Below, one piece after another: positions 24,701 to 37,310 of a stretch of DNA of 64,000 nt. Source of the DNA: Schizochytrium sp. TIO01. Its lineage: Eukaryota > Sar > Bigyra > Thraustochytrida > Thraustochytriidae. Position numbers and translations under genes: made by a program. Location: positions 3,829,048-3,893,047 of the forward strand of contig SMSO01000031.1 in NCBI GenBank assembly GCA_004764695.1. The letters run 5' to 3'. A model generated the notes under the pieces. The model did not search any database. It was given only the letters and a program-made list of their open reading frames with translations, and had not been told where the DNA came from. Positions within the stretch are counted from its first letter, which is position 1. Every line of letters starts with the position of its first letter.

Positions 24701-24981
24701 TTGTGCAAGATATTGGAGTTTTAAGTAAAGTCTTCACAACGAACCCATTTTGCAGCTCCATTTCAGATGTCACTGAGACATGGGACGAGCTTCGCCTCAT
24801 ATCTCAACTTTTCATTGTGCAACCAGCAAACTTACAAGAGCTCATTTCCGATCGCGAAGGAGGGCTTTCGCACGTGCGACCGCGTCTTTTGTATGAATGT
24901 ATTTCTCGACGGTCAGACTTCCGTACGTCATTTGGAGGTAAGGCATCTTGGGTAAAAACTCTTTTTGCGAAATCGACGTGA
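21757..24981 (+). CDS. SEC10: exocyst subunit Sec10 (EXOC5)
   Basis: A single-exon gene encoding about 1074 residues. I chose the ATG at 21757 (GCCATGG context, protein MVVQAELKDDG); the frame is open further upstream but has no earlier ATG. Sec10 is one of eight exocyst subunits that tether secretory vesicles to the plasma membrane. After a low-complexity leader of about 65 residues (Thr/Pro/Ser-rich), the conserved N-terminal coil begins (VDELDFLLDDLGTLQDDLDD). It continues through SRLEHLDEVKNRAAHAKQLL and HYFTEF, which match the family's signature of a coiled coil followed by a YF.EF block. The rest is the long helical-bundle body. The length is somewhat above the usual 700-850 residues because of acidic or Ser-rich inserts. 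The gene converges with the MMPL gene, with 348 bp between stop codons. Confidence 0.85.
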   Translation: MVVQAELKDDGTSTLRQERNTNSASLSPSPTTPPPHQSHTTNTKKYGSPEPNARMGDGDPMSGTTPGSFGLTTFVVPDFDAQLFVDEICSQAVEVDELDFLLDDLGTLQDDLDDAIEKVDQMDSAVGKRIERSRIDNERLSKELRTIAQDQNRVQEKVARQFRTLERKFGRASESAIGIGSRLEHLDEVKNRAAHAKQLLHYFTEFAYEPEITSSLFTDFPRTLTEAAPYIHDLESVTLDLTVPGLEQGVKRVEKMSGRILNGLLDEFDRAAADNDTSKMRSCADAVLENFRHKQGPENLFQRFVYHSLNPLLAARERSIGFRNTALRDNLAHLFTQIRSVVRTTHVVVAKVFPHHSDEIFALLVTRLFNDSVFGLQPMLQEFLFPEHRGGELAHNEFLQILFTAHHETEVLVEELTRGLQASHQVKTDENRAKIERVEEPQTRLFSSGKASQDLERAADMKRQMLRFDIDVIRKQVSAVFEPLTESYAEREEQLFAQRMSKKLFATMPFEFVRVVIPELKPPPGIDKPPSRSQTSLDNQTRESLSGRARAPSSPGDNLSWMDSAAFRSLYTQEPLAAIRRLLLQIASTEEDFRVETMVEKTLDLKPSWREDILSLPLPALARALEQSNRSWRLEDLDDIAAGAPPAPREDTFEGIFYDLRGIPGQAIRWGFEAHKRCVDLLGPSQDDIKDSNSTSSRNPTESIVLAIADDYRAFYDSAQRLFQKLCDRFFVAMLVPILQVVHTQIPEISQFREADGSSMLKALAEEMELFDDHDQAYVVGSSPVVHRLQVLPALAHGNTSVKALVAAITKRSKQSERLHSIVPESAIELYLITSQTVEELIEQILFYWRDLIYPSLSKSPNAVSVCQAFLNNRLNLCESLLADGLDTILNLASAQTQACALALWDKFDYAPKEGVEVQYDRNTTWCLACVDLLSVYADRISRLSNQDARQIGLLRLSYLGRDILLGTLRRAKVSVNGSFTLVQDIGVLSKVFTTNPFCSSISDVTETWDELRLISQLFIVQPANLQELISDREGGLSHVRPRLLYECISRRSDFRTSFGGKASWVKTLFAKST

Positions 24982-25329
24982 GCAAGGCGACACATTTGAT
25001 TGTCGTTTAGTGCTATTTCGATTAAAGGAAACTTTAAAAATTAATTTCTTTTTGGCCTATTTTCTTTTAGTTTCTTGGATATATTTTTCATCTTCTTATA
25101 GCTGCCGTCTGTGAAACGCCCCACACAAAAGATGTCAGGTTGAGGGTTCGCTATTTTTCTTGCCTTCATTATCTGAAGGCAAACTATCTCAATTAACGAG
25201 CGTGGCTGCAAACATTGTGTCAACTTTCCCTAACAGGATTAGCAAGTTGATTATAAGGTTATCTTACAAATCGAAAGCAAAAAGGATGAAGTACATATCA
25301 AAGTGCCTCAAGGTATGTATGTGTTAAGC
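24982..25329. other. convergent 3' intergenic spacer
   Basis: A short AT-rich spacer between the Sec10 and transporter stop codons, presumably holding both 3' UTRs. No other feature was seen. Confidence 0.6.
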
Positions 25330-28300
25330 TTAAGAAAATAAGCGATGGTCTGTTGCTGTTAAATCGTCTTGAGCTTCTAGCCGCTTGCGACGCCGACGCG
25401 CGGAGGCTGCAGCAGTCCGCAGCATCTCCATTGTTACAGTGACCTCGGGCATTTTCTTCGGAAACCAGTTCAATTCGACAGCCACAAGCATCAAGGCAGG
25501 AACCAACAAACTTCGCACAATAAATGTGTCTAACAAACAGCATGCTACGAGCAGCCCACCGATTTGTTGTACAACAGGAATCGCAGAAAGACACATTGAT
25601 CCAAATGCGACAGTCATGATAATGCCTGCAATAGTGATAACATGTCCGGTTTCTTGTAGACCAGCGAAAACCGCAGCTTCTGTGGAGAGCGAAGCTAAGC
25701 GCATTTCAAAAATCCGTGCAACAACAAAGGAGTCATAATCTAATGTACACCCAACCATGATAGGAACCCCTAAAATGGGAACAATCCAGTAAAGCCCAGC
25801 TGCATCAGGACTTGCGTGCATATCTTGAAAAATTAGAACAATGATGCCGAAAACGAGGCCCAAAGTCAAAGCAATAGTCAGAAGCAGTCGAGGACCCAGT
25901 AACAGAGATTGGAAAGACCATAACGCTAGTACCAAGCACAGTAAGGATTACTGCCGTCAGCATGACAGGTGGTGTATCTTTATAAACTTGGTCAACTTGG
26001 TCAAACAATCGTACTACGGCTCCACCAAAGAAGAATCGATAGTCCTCTTCCTTATCGTTGAATCCGTACGAGCTCATGACATCATGCATATGATTTACCC
26101 ACGGATGCGCTGCTTCGTTGTATGGCTGAAATGGAGGGTGCATACGAATGAGAACTTGGGTTGCAGTAGTTGTCCCGTTTAATGCGATCATTGTATGAAA
26201 TTTATCCCGCCACATCAAATCAACTGCGTCTAGTTCTCCCGATTGTAACCGCTTTGAAGACTTCGCAACATAATTTCCACTTAGAATTGCAGCAGCATCG
26301 TGCCATGAATACCTGCGACCAAGAAACAATGCCGGGCTTTCAATCACGGCTTTTGCCAGGCGTTCCTGACCACCACTTTGCGAAATACTTGTTGTTGCAT
26401 AGGAGAGTGTTATTTTCAAAAGAGTTTCAGAAGCGTTTTGAATTCTTCCCCAAAATCTCTGCGACACAAACAGCTCGTTTCTGCAAGCGTGAGAACAAGA
26501 TTGAGCACATAAATTCCGTAATACGCCTTTTGCTTCAGGAAAACGGTCAGTTAAATTTGTTGGCAATTCGCATGATGGTAAGTATTTTGTAACCAGCCGA
26601 CAGTTTAGGCCTTCCCAAGGAGCAGGGACACGCGGGAAAAGTTTATGGCCCACATTGAGCAATTGCTGAAGTCCAACATTGTCATCGAAACAGAGATCTG
26701 ATGTCAAGGGTTGTTTTGCAGTATCGCTAACTGGACTGGCAATGAAAGCTTTATAATCGGACATGAAGCCTGCTGCAAACCCTCTTTCTCCAATTGACTC
26801 TACTGTATGGACATATGAGTTATGAGCAGGAACAAGGTTTGCCTGACTGTCGGTCCATCTGAATCGGCCAATTTGCCAGCAAACGGGAATGCTTGCACCC
26901 AGGATGAAAACAATGAGTAGCCTTGGGTAGTTAAGGCAAAGCTTTGCTATGAGCGCCCAGACCCGTGATTGAGCAGAGAGAACACGTGATGACTGTACCT
27001 CAGCACGGCGCCTTCTCTCCCGCTCGCTTGCCCGTGTTAGAGATGTAGGTGGTCCAGACAAATCAAACCCTAAATGATCGCTCCCACTTGCAATCGAGTC
27101 CTGTTGACCTATGCTAGCGACGCTGATTCGAAGGTCGTTGCCACTTGCTGTACTTGTCACTGTCCCACTTTCATCTTGGGCAATACCAACCCCACTGCCA
27201 ACAAAGGTGGATACAAATTCTTGATTTCCCAAGTGGCTTAGTTCTGTGCTGTCCACTGTTCGGATCCGCGGAAGTCCTGCAGTATCGCCGTTCATAGACG
27301 AATCATCTGTTGCCAAAAAACTGTCAAGCATATGTGCTGTTGATGAATTACGAAAGTCCGTACTAAAACTTCGAATGCCATCATCTTCCATATCATCGTC
27401 ATCGTCATCATCGTCATCGTCATTTGTGATGCGAAGCTCATGCATCCCGGCGTCTCCCTGTTGGTTTCGGAGTATCTTTATTGCCTTACTACGTTTCCCA
27501 GTACCAAATACTTTTCTAAAGCAACGCTGGAACGGCGAAAGGAGGAAAAGAAGGAGGCTTCGCAGCTTATACATAAGCACTGCTAAGCCTCCTGAAATTG
27601 ATGGGCGATGGATTGAGCTGATTTTGTCCAAAAGGGGGCCGGCAGCACATAATAATGCAGGAAGTAAAGTAACATTTGTGGCAATGGTGATAAGGTTCGT
27701 AATTGCAAGAGCCACACCCAAAGAGGCCACTGTTTCGGCTTTGACAAAGTACAGACATCCGTTGCTAATGAGCATGATAGAGCCAGAAACGCCAATCGTT
27801 TTGCCCGCTGTGCTCATAGCTTGATCCAGAGCGTAATTTCTTGAAGCCCCACGCGCAAGCTCCTCTGAATATCGCACAAGCATAAATAGAGCATAGTCTA
27901 CATTAAGAGCAACTGCCATAGATACAATCATAGATGGAGCAAATGTAGGCAGTGCAAGCCCAGCTGGCATCCAGTGCACACTCAAGGCAAATGACGCTAG
28001 AATACAAATAGGAAGGCTAATGAGAACAAGAAAGGCAGAGAAGCCACAATACCAGAGGAGAATTACCCACGCAAACGGAATCCCAATAAGGTCTGCATGT
28101 TCAAAGTCATACACTACTTCATCTTGCGCAATCTTGAGAAGCTTTTGCTCATTGGTATATCGTACATTATAAATGGCGGGGTTCGGACCATTGGCAATGA
28201 TAAAGTCGTCTAGAAAGTTGAACAGACGGGTTGATAGGCCATGTAAAAAGTTGTGGCGGATATAGATCATCATTGCGGTAGCATTGGCATTCACAAACAC

Positions 28301-29416
28301 TGGTTCCGTAGACTCCCGTACATACCCAGACGGTGTCATATAATACCCATCATAACGAAGAATCGCTAAGAGCTCTTTAAGGTTATTGCTGCATGAACCT
28401 AGACCTGGTACTGAGCAAATAACGGAAGACTGCATAGTTCGTGAAAATTGCTCAACCTCGGGTGTCATCACAGTGGAATTTTCACCACGCGATTCAATCA
28501 GTATCACAGTGTTGGTCAAAAAATCCTCCTCAGCAGCATGTTTGAAGCTATTCATATATGCATTTTCCGCTAATGCAGATCGGCTTCCGCCAGGTGCTGC
28601 AATAGACCCGTTCAGATTAGTGAATAAGTCCAGTGCATGACGGACACCATAAAAAAGTACAAGACTCCAAGCCAAGAGAAAAAGAGGACAAAATGTGCGG
28701 ATTATCCAACCAGGACCGAAGCCTCGAGGCCAAACGCGTTTTCTCAGGGCCCAAGAGCCACTGAAGTCTGGATCACCCTGCCACGGATCGTTTGACGAGC
28801 CCTCAGTTTGGAATCCTTTTGTTTCATCTGTTGGGGATGGTGGTGGTCCTTGACATGTGCGCCACACAATACAGCAAGGAAGATCAGAAAAGCATCCAGA
28901 GATGCACCCACAGAGAAGTCCCCGTAAGAGCTCAGCGCGTCGCTCGACAATAGTCGTCACTCCTTCGCCTTCCACAGTCAAAAGGTTGCGATCTTCGTCT
29001 TCCGCGAGGAGGAAGAAAGGCCTGTCGCTGGTATCATGGCTGCTATCTGCTGCACTGCTGTCGTTAAAAGCGCTGTTACGTCTCTTACGACCAGATGCAG
29101 ATATAGTACGTGACTTTCTTCTGGCCAAAGAAGAGACCGGTGGATTTGCTGTTGAAAGGTCTTCATAGCCTCGTGAAGATGTAGTACTAGTTACTGTATC
29201 TGGACCTACTTGATCGCTCACATCCTCAAAGCCCTGTCTTTCGCGAAGTTGAAAGTTAGATGTGATGGAGGGTTTCTGTTCCTCCTCTGTCTGCTCTTGA
29301 AAGTTTCTACTATTTATGATGATATTGTGAAGCTCGTCTTCCTCTTCTTCCTCGTCGTCATCCCGCTCTAGCCCAGCAACACATTGGCTGTTTTCTTTCC
29401 GTTGGTGGTTCTTCAT
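25330..29416 (-). CDS. MMPL/RND-superfamily membrane transporter with one frame break
   Basis: Read across the break, the protein is about 1360 residues. The ATG at 29416 (MKNHQRKENSQ) is the first in frame. A cytosolic acidic tail of about 230 residues precedes TM1 (FLLAWSLVLFYGVRHALDLF) and a large luminal loop. The first MMPL half has VDYALFMLVRYSEELARGAS near residue 505, with the Asp-Tyr pair typical of RND proton relays. A loop with eight aspartates follows. The second half carries the matching VGCTLDYDSFVVARIFEMRL near 1227, with the remaining helices to the C-terminus. The family exports lipids or other hydrophobic substrates; the cargo is unknown. Patched/NPC1-type sterol-sensing proteins are relatives, but the DY motifs fit MMPL better. 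The first frame ends at 25805. The second frame overlaps it and the switch lies at about 25905-25930, between VMLTAVILTVLGTS and FQSLLLGPRLLLTIAL. Confidence 0.82.
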
Positions 29417-31485
29417 CGCCAAAGGCCTTTCAAACAACACTGGATTAAGAAAATGTACGAGGCACAAGCACACCTCGCATACACTACGCCGTTGAGATCC
29501 CTCAGATATTCTGATCCACCTGCAGATTTGCTATGTCTCCCTCCGTCTTTGCCTTTATTATTTTGTCCCTTTCTTTGCTTGTTGCCCTTTTTCGATCGAT
29601 CTATGTATCGATGCAGTCTATCAATCTATCTATCTATTTATCTACCAGTAGTATCTTATTTTATCAGTATCTACGTAGAATCTTACTATTATCTGTCTAT
29701 CTATCTACCATCTATACCCAGGTGTTAGTGTTAGTATGAGAAAGATAGAAAAGCACTGATGTATTTTTAAATATTGCCTTGCGTCTACCTAGCCTCAATA
29801 TCTCATTGAGCAAGGTTGGTGACCCAAAAGGCAAAGTCTACTATTATATTAACTCGTTAACATAGCCTTTTGTGCGGACATATATGAAACCTAATTATAC
29901 ACAGAAACAGACACGGAAAATACCACATCCTGACGTTTCACTTAACAGTTTTAAACATGGGCCTTTGGCAACTTAATATAAGCTTAAGATAAAGGATTTG
30001 CTTTTGCAGATAGTTATACAAACTAGCAATCGCTTGTCAATACCTGAAAGCTTGCATTTGAGCTCCTGTTTGCTATTGTGTTTGATAAACTAAAGTAAAT
30101 CGCTATCTTTAATACTGGCTCTAAATCGTCTTCCGCCAGATCTGCACATGATTATGTGAGGCAAAACATTTCTAAGTTGGTCCATGGATAGTACCATGGC
30201 TATGCTCGGCTTTGTTAATATCAATGCACTGCAGACTCATGAACTTCAATCTACATAAAATAATACTCTATAATACTTTATCAGTTCATAACATTGAAGA
30301 CTAAATGTTAAAATTTGCGTTGGTACAATTCTCCTCACAATTTGTGAACCACTTCTAAGCAAAATCAATCTTGGCTTCAAACAAAGCCTGACATCTTATC
30401 ACTGCTGCGTCTGACTAGAAGTGTATTCTGATTCTGGTGAGGGTCGAGATAATATTCCTTCATCTTGAGGTTGACTAAGAAGATTAATATACCTGCAAGC
30501 AATTTTCGCGATATAAGTGGAACTCGTTCTGCTCAAATCATAACTAAGCCAACAATCTGCCAGTACAATTATTTTTTTGAAAAGGAAAGTACATGAGATG
30601 GCACTATGCAGTGTATTAATCACGCAAAGTCGTGGTTTGACTAAGGTGAGCTTTCCTTTGTGGCCACAATTTTGGAAAACAAATTGCATGGGTCAATATA
30701 TGTTGAAGGATGGATGTAGTCAGCTAGAGGTTGACCATGAAGATGAGATCCCCTGGAGAAGACTTTAAAAGGGATTAGGAAGGCTTAGTAAACTTCAGCT
30801 TTTGAAAGCTAGATATCTACTGGCCTTAGATCAGACTTATTCATATTATAATAATTCTAATTGTGAGACTCTAGAGAACAATCTTAACATGTACTAGACA
30901 CCATTGGGGAGGTTAGACCAACTTGTATCATCAGCAATGTTGATAACTTGGTCTTCCCGTCTTCATTTTGTAGAATGTGTACGTCCATTCTCAGTTCTTG
31001 AATTCATTTCATTTACAACCATCGATCTGGTTGCCTGATTCTAGGCCCTAATTATTCACAATTTAAATTCAAGAAATGTAATTATGCCATAATTGGATTT
31101 TTGCTTCGACTAGGGACCTCCAAAGTTTAACATGCAATACTTCGGTTGTGTCAGATACTTATTTGTGCTACCGTATATTGACAAATTTTGGTTGATCGAA
31201 GTCCTAGATTCTTTTGTGAACTCCTGAGAAATGATTTTGCTTTCCAAACTTGTGTTTTCCTATTAATATTGGAATCTTTGGATGCATTTTGCTAAAAGTT
31301 GAGGTCTGAGCGATTAGATTTGACAGGTAAGAAGAAGTCAAGTTTACGAAAGGCCTACTAGAGATGGTCTTGGATGCCTTTGTTCTCTTCACACAATCCT
31401 TCGATAGGTTGGTGCCAGCAATTATGGACAATATGGAAGCATCCAAAAGAAATCAGGAATTCGTAATTGATATATTTATTGAGCG

Positions 31486-31952
31486 TGACGAGACCCCTGG
31501 TCGATTGAAAGACCGCGGGAAAAGAAAGGAATAAGTAGGAGGATAGGCTAGCCTTCCAAAAGGCGAGCGAAGAGGTTGCGTGCGCGGAGAGCAGTCGCAA
31601 CTCTTTGAGAAAACTAAGCTGGTGAGTGAGTGAGTTAAGCTAAAGTGGAGACTAAGGAGTCCTGCTAGGTGAGGTCGGTGAGACTCTGGTGGCTGTAAGT
31701 AGCCGGGGGTTTGGGGATGCTTGCCTGTGAGGCTTCCTCTTAGAGAGGTGTAGGTGGAAATGGTCCTGGTTGCAATATTACTTGTTGCGCACGATACGAG
31801 GAAATCTTTTTATCTCTAAAGATTTTCGATTAAAAAGAAATTTTAAGCTTGAAGGGATTGAAAGTTTTCTCTGGTTTTTCTTGATGTGGGAATATAGGGG
31901 CAAATGCATTCAATAGGCAACTTGTATAGAAATAGCCGAGAGGGCCAGGACA
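31486..31952 (+). mobile_element. LTR-like dispersed repeat, copy A
   Basis: About 467 bp, starting TGACGAGACCCCTGGTCG and ending GGGCCAGGACA. It shares blocks with the other copies along its whole length (for example GATTTTCGATTAAAAAG, TTGAAAGTTTTCTCTGG, GTATAGAAATAGCC). The flanking tetranucleotides AGCG and AGCT agree at three of four bases. Confidence 0.75.
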
Positions 31953-32285
31953 AGCTTGAGGTTGACTAGAGAAGATCAAATCAAGAATCTTTGGTCGGAA
32001 TCGAAGGTCTAAAGAATGAAAATAATTCAGATCCATGAGCTAGCAATGCACCAGCCTGAAAAATTTAATTCATAAGTTTATTTGTGAAACTTCTTAGAGA
32101 ATGTCTCAAGATGTAAGATATTCGCACAGATCCACAACAATTAGATTGATCACGGCGATTCGTCTCAAACTTTAGTACAATTGAGAAAATCAACCACAAG
32201 GCAAATTGGCGCATTGTGGAGCTGGATATTTTCGGCTTGTTGAATTATTTGAATAACATAGTATGAGTTAGCGATAGCGGAAAAT

Positions 32286-32288
<3 letters not shown>

Positions 32289-32318
<30 letters not shown>
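32289..32318. repeat. (AT)n microsatellite
   Basis: An uninterrupted alternating AT run of roughly 28 bp. Confidence 0.9.
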
Positions 32319-32320
<2 letters not shown>

Positions 32321-32998
32321 CTTTTTTGAACAACCATTATTATTCTAAGTTAAGAATATAAATTATAAGTTTTATATAATAAGCCTATAACAGGAGATAA
32401 TATTCTATAAGGGTTATAAAATTAACTCTCTTTTTGTAAAGTTGAATTCTCTTATTCGTTCTTCTTCTTCTTCTTTAAAAAAGAGCATAGGTTTTCTTTG
32501 TCCTGGTCTACCACATAGAGTTCCTTTTGAATGATTTACCTCTTTCATTTCATATCAAAATAGAAACGACAAGCTCGTCTCTGAAATCAAAGTCCATCGA
32601 ATCTTTCGACTTAAACGTTAACACTTTGAAGTGTGTGCCGATTCAGAACCCAGTCGCAACGAGAAGGCTTGCCGATGCAGCGTCGAGAGAAGACCCATGC
32701 ATGAGACTTAATCGCACCTCTTCAAGGCATTAAGCAGGCCTTGGGAGCAAGATACGTAAGCCAAATATAGCTAAGAATTTGAAGCCTGATTTGGAGCGAT
32801 GGCATCGCTGTTTTTTTACCTGCATATTAACCTTTTCGTTTAATAATTAATAGTGGAGGTTTTCTATGTAAAAGGTGCATTATTTCCTGTTTGATGTGAT
32901 AAAAATAAATACTTACTTTTTAAGTTTTAAATATAAATGTATCTTCGTCTGAAAGAATCTTTAACTTGAAAGAAATAAAAACCAGTTTATCAGAGTAG

Positions 32999-33359
32999 TA
33001 TCGAGACCCCTGGTCGATTGAAAGGCAATCGCGGGAGACTAAGGAGTCCTGCTAGGTGAGATCGGTGAGACTCTGGTGGTTGTGAGTAGCCGGGGGTTTG
33101 GGGTATGCTTGCCTGTAAGGCTTCTTCTTAGATAGGTGTGCGATTTCCTTGTTGCACGATAGCGTGCACGATAAGAGAAAAAGTTTTTATCTCTAAAGTA
33201 TTTTCGATTGAAAAAACTTTCTTTTTAACTTTTCTTTTAGTAAAAGAAATTTTAACCTTGAAGGGATTGAAAGTTTTCTCTGGTTTTTCTTGATATGGAA
33301 AATGAGGCGAATGCATTCATTAGACAACTTGTATAGAAATAGCCTAGAGGCCCAGGACA
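32999..33359 (+). mobile_element. LTR-like dispersed repeat, copy B, internally deleted
   Basis: About 361 bp, with the same start (TATCGAGACCCCTGGTCG, one change from the TGTCGAG form) and the same end (CCCAGGACA). It lacks about 100 bp that copies A and C have between the CGCGGG/GGCGGG block and the GGAGACTAA block. A coding-like patch begins directly after it. Confidence 0.75.
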
Positions 33360-34450
33360 ACTCACCAACAAGCCAAAGTGCAATCGCAAGCAACATCTTC
33401 GCAAAGTCCTCACCCGTCCAACAACTGGACAAGGAAGACTTGGACGACGAACACGCACCACCATATTTCATTACGAGCAACAAAATATCACGCACCTACA
33501 CGCATTCTTTCGCAGTTTCCCATCCAGCCCATGATCACCCAGACAAGACACTTCGTGGGAAAGATCATGTTCCCTCCGACTCGAACACCATCTTCGCTCT
33601 TGTCACTAACCCTCACTCCTCCACAGCCACACAAGGTGGAATGGAACCAGTTTACCTAAAACAATACTCTGAACTCCCATCACCCTGCACTGAAGGATAA
33701 TCCCTCTCCTGGCTGCTCTTTTGCCAGATTTGCAAGAAGAAATGCATCTCAACGAGCCAACCATACCACGAACCACACCTAGTCATGGCATGGGACCTCA
33801 AAGCACAAATACCTTTTTGTCGCTCACTCCACTATATTGAACTTTAACAACCACCCTGACTCAACCTACGCGTAGCAGTTATCACATCGGAAATGTGTTT
33901 TGCCCTTTAGAAATATTTGCACAAACAATCTTCAAAGAACATTTTCCGCACTCATCTTGGAGCCCCCCAAACCTTCGCGCCGCCCTCCTTCAAATCATTC
34001 AAAAATTACCCAAGCTCAGCGAAGAACACGATTTCGAGCGACTCACTGATTTTGACGCTGCCCTCAACGGTACTACCGTCTGGACTAAATCACTCTTCCA
34101 CGCTTGTAACCAAGCTCTACATCCCAGTGTCAGGACTGTCATCTACGAAGACCGTTGCAATGAATTCGCAGCCTGGCACCACAGAAGCTTGGTCGCTCTA
34201 ACTGCTCCAATCACTGTGTATGACATTATTATCATACTTAAGCAATGCCTGGGTCGAATACGTAGCCCCTTCCCTGCTCCAACGCCGGGAACTCATCGCA
34301 TTGTCCTGGCTTAGCTAGGCAACGCGACAGCAGTACACCCAGACCGGCAACAAGACCGGCAAAGCACACGTACCTTACCAACGTGACACCTAGCAACGAC
34401 ACCTGTCCAGCATGTAATAAAAACCATGTCTTTCTTACATGGAACAAAGA
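33360..34450 (+). pseudogene. decayed coding-like stretch after LTR-like copy B, possible retroelement relic
   Basis: This block is noticeably GC-richer than the desert around it and has several partly overlapping open stretches, of 136 codons (33290-33700) and 139 codons (33895-34314). Spaced Cys/His clusters occur (CQICKKKC...HEPH near 33730; TCPACNKNH near 34410), in frames broken by stops. It abuts the end of LTR-like copy B, so the internal region of an old LTR element is a reasonable guess. No reverse transcriptase, integrase or protease motif was recognised. Confidence 0.3.
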
Positions 34451-34899
34451 CAAATAATGTTTAAACCGCAACTACACTCAGAAACTTGCTGACTCAGATT
34501 TCTAGACATACTAGACACTATTTCTCGCTGCAAACCCTGTCATCGCGAAGCAACAGGAGTTAGCCCTCGCTCGCTGCGAAAAACGCAGAGCTGACTAAGT
34601 CCAAGAACACTAGCTTTGGACCAATCTAACTCCTCACAGCATGTGCGCACAACCTACGGTGCGGTACCTCTATTACAAAAAAAAACTTGCATCATCGACA
34701 CACCTCCATTTTCGAAAGTCAAACACCACATTGACCTCCTTCTCCACCTCACCCAGGATGGTACTCTCCTACATACACGTTACCTTTATGTTCCTGATAA
34801 CTCATACGAGCTACAGTAGAGTAGTTAGTACTGACTACTACTTTATTTGGTGAAACCCTCCTCACTCAGTTAGTTGGAATTTCTCTCCCTGTCGCAATT

Positions 34900-36100
34900 A
34901 TATTATTTTACTTGATTAAATAAATAGTACATACAATTATTAAAAACAATACGCATGCTTTATGCCCTCTTAAATTATGGCCTACCATATATGTGTTTTA
35001 TATAAATTAAGTAAGCATATATTATTAAATATAATAATATATATAGTATATATATATATTATATAACCCGTCTTTGAATGTTTTCAACAAAGCTCCTCGG
35101 GAAGGAGTTATTTGATATTTATTTATTTATATATACACAATGCCAAAGAAGAAGAAGAATGCTTGACAGGCAAAAAAAAAGATCCTTAGCAATTCTAGAA
35201 TGAATGGTTGACTTTATTAATTTAGTTAGAGAACGAAGAAAGGAAGGACAAGACTTGTCTGGGTTATTTGTATATATATAGTATTAATATTGACAATAAT
35301 GTAAAAACTAGCAAATATCAAATCGTACTATTAACTATATATGGTCTAAAATGAAAAATTAATATCAATATTTGACAAAATAAATGTTTTGATAAAATTT
35401 AATATGATTTTAGAAAATTACACATTTAATATACATTAATTAATATTATTTTTGTTAAAAAGTATTTTTATTAAATTATAGAATAAATTGACTTATCATA
35501 TATTTAATTTAATTTTGTTTATAATGTACAATTAAATCGTAAATATTACATTCATGTAAATGCCATTCATATATATATATATATATATATATTATATTAT
35601 ATATATATACAACTTCCTTCTTCCTTCGTAAATAGGGAATCGATGAAATTAAATTTTTGGGCGCTCTAACAGGCCGTCTTCATGAAGCTCCTCATCGTAT
35701 CAATTAACTCTATTAGAATATATTAAATATGTTCATTGGTGAATAGGATAGGACAGTAACTACAGCTTTTGCTATTATTGGGAGTACGTTACGTACGTAC
35801 TCCTTCCTCTCTCAGAGGTGCAGATGAGTGATTTATTTCATTACTTACTTACATCAATTTAATTAACTGACTAACTAAACTAACCTAGGTTATCTATCTC
35901 AGATGATCAACTAACTGCCAACACAATCTTATTATCATCATCGGGCCTACCTTTGGAAGCTCCACTGGCTTATCAGACAGAATATATATAATATATAATT
36001 ATATAAATATAAATAAATATATATATAATATATATATATATTCAGACTATTTAGAAATATATTTTTATAGTTATCATAAGATTTAGCCTTTTCAAAAGAT
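34900..36100. other. very AT-rich block
   Basis: Long A+T-only stretches, several alternating AT runs (about 35035-35065, 35566-35610 and 35985-36040) and no coding-like frame. Candidate functions (origin, matrix attachment, centromere core) cannot be told from the sequence. Confidence 0.5.
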
Positions 36101-37310
36101 CTATTATTGGAGGAAATTAAATCAAATTAGAGAACGTCGACAACCTGTCTATCTTACTTATAACGATGCCTCAACAGTGAATCTTGTCAAGATAACAAAT
36201 GAATGGTATTAGGGAGGATACAAACTTGAAGTCCATGCCCAGAACTTTGCAAATAAAATCTCGGCATTAATAATCTTTTGATCACAGACATTGAACCAAA
36301 ATTTGGCATTTAACCAGCAGAAGGAGCGTTAGAATATGTGGCTGACGACTCATGCGGGTACTTTCAGCACAAACAAACCCCCTACAACTTGAAGATCTTG
36401 AATATGAGGCTGGCTGGCTATGGAACATAAGAAAGAAACAATATGACTACTAAATTTGAGAACGTACAATTTCTAGAAACGTCAAAAGCACGTAACTTGG
36501 GACGGGCTTGTTTATTTCACGCCCACGTATGGCGAGGATGGAGCAACCAACAGACATTGAATTTTGTGAAATTTCCTTGTGAATTTGTATGATCTAAAAG
36601 ATGTCGCATAATTATAATATTAATTTAGTCTTTCCCGGGGCTTGTTTCCAGAGACAACCTGACTCTAAAGTTCAAGGTTTATCTATCTTTAAAAGACTTC
36701 TCCGAATTTTTTTTGTTAAGGGGCTATAAAAGGGCGCGACTAAAGACCACTCGTCAATACCTAGGATATATACCCCGGTCCCATATATAGATTACCTCTT
36801 GACATTTTTTTAGTTGCTCGTCTTGATCTTTATATGTAAAATTTATCTGCCCAAATCCATCTCTCGACATAATGTTTAGAGAACATTGAGTTCAGCATCC
36901 AATACTATGTAGGCCTTTCTCCTATTTTAAACATTTTCGGTACAGCAAGTCCTGAGAAGATGCATCTCTTCTTTTTTATGACTTTCATGGGTAATTTAAC
37001 AAACTGGTTTGATGTGTTTTGGGCAAATTTCATGCTTAATGTTTTTATGGACCTATGAGAACCTATATAGCTGTTATCTAAAGTGAGCAGATCTCTTCTC
37101 AAATTGCTTATGCGGTGATCTTGGTCAGTGTTACGATCTTATCAAGATGGTTTAGACCACTCTCTTCTCCTTATACCCTATCTACTATTACTCCCTGCTC
37201 TGCACAGCAGTTCCACTCATTCCAGGTCTCATCTAATAACCTCTTCATTTAAATTAAACTCAACAAGCAATCTCTTTTCTGCCACATTTGTAATCACTCG
37301 TTAACAAAGG

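Noticed and set aside
31486-33359. LTR-like copies A and B as the two LTRs of one element
   Set aside because: The outer flanks do not match, the interior of about 1 kb shows no retroelement genes, and copy B is internally deleted; independent insertions fit better.
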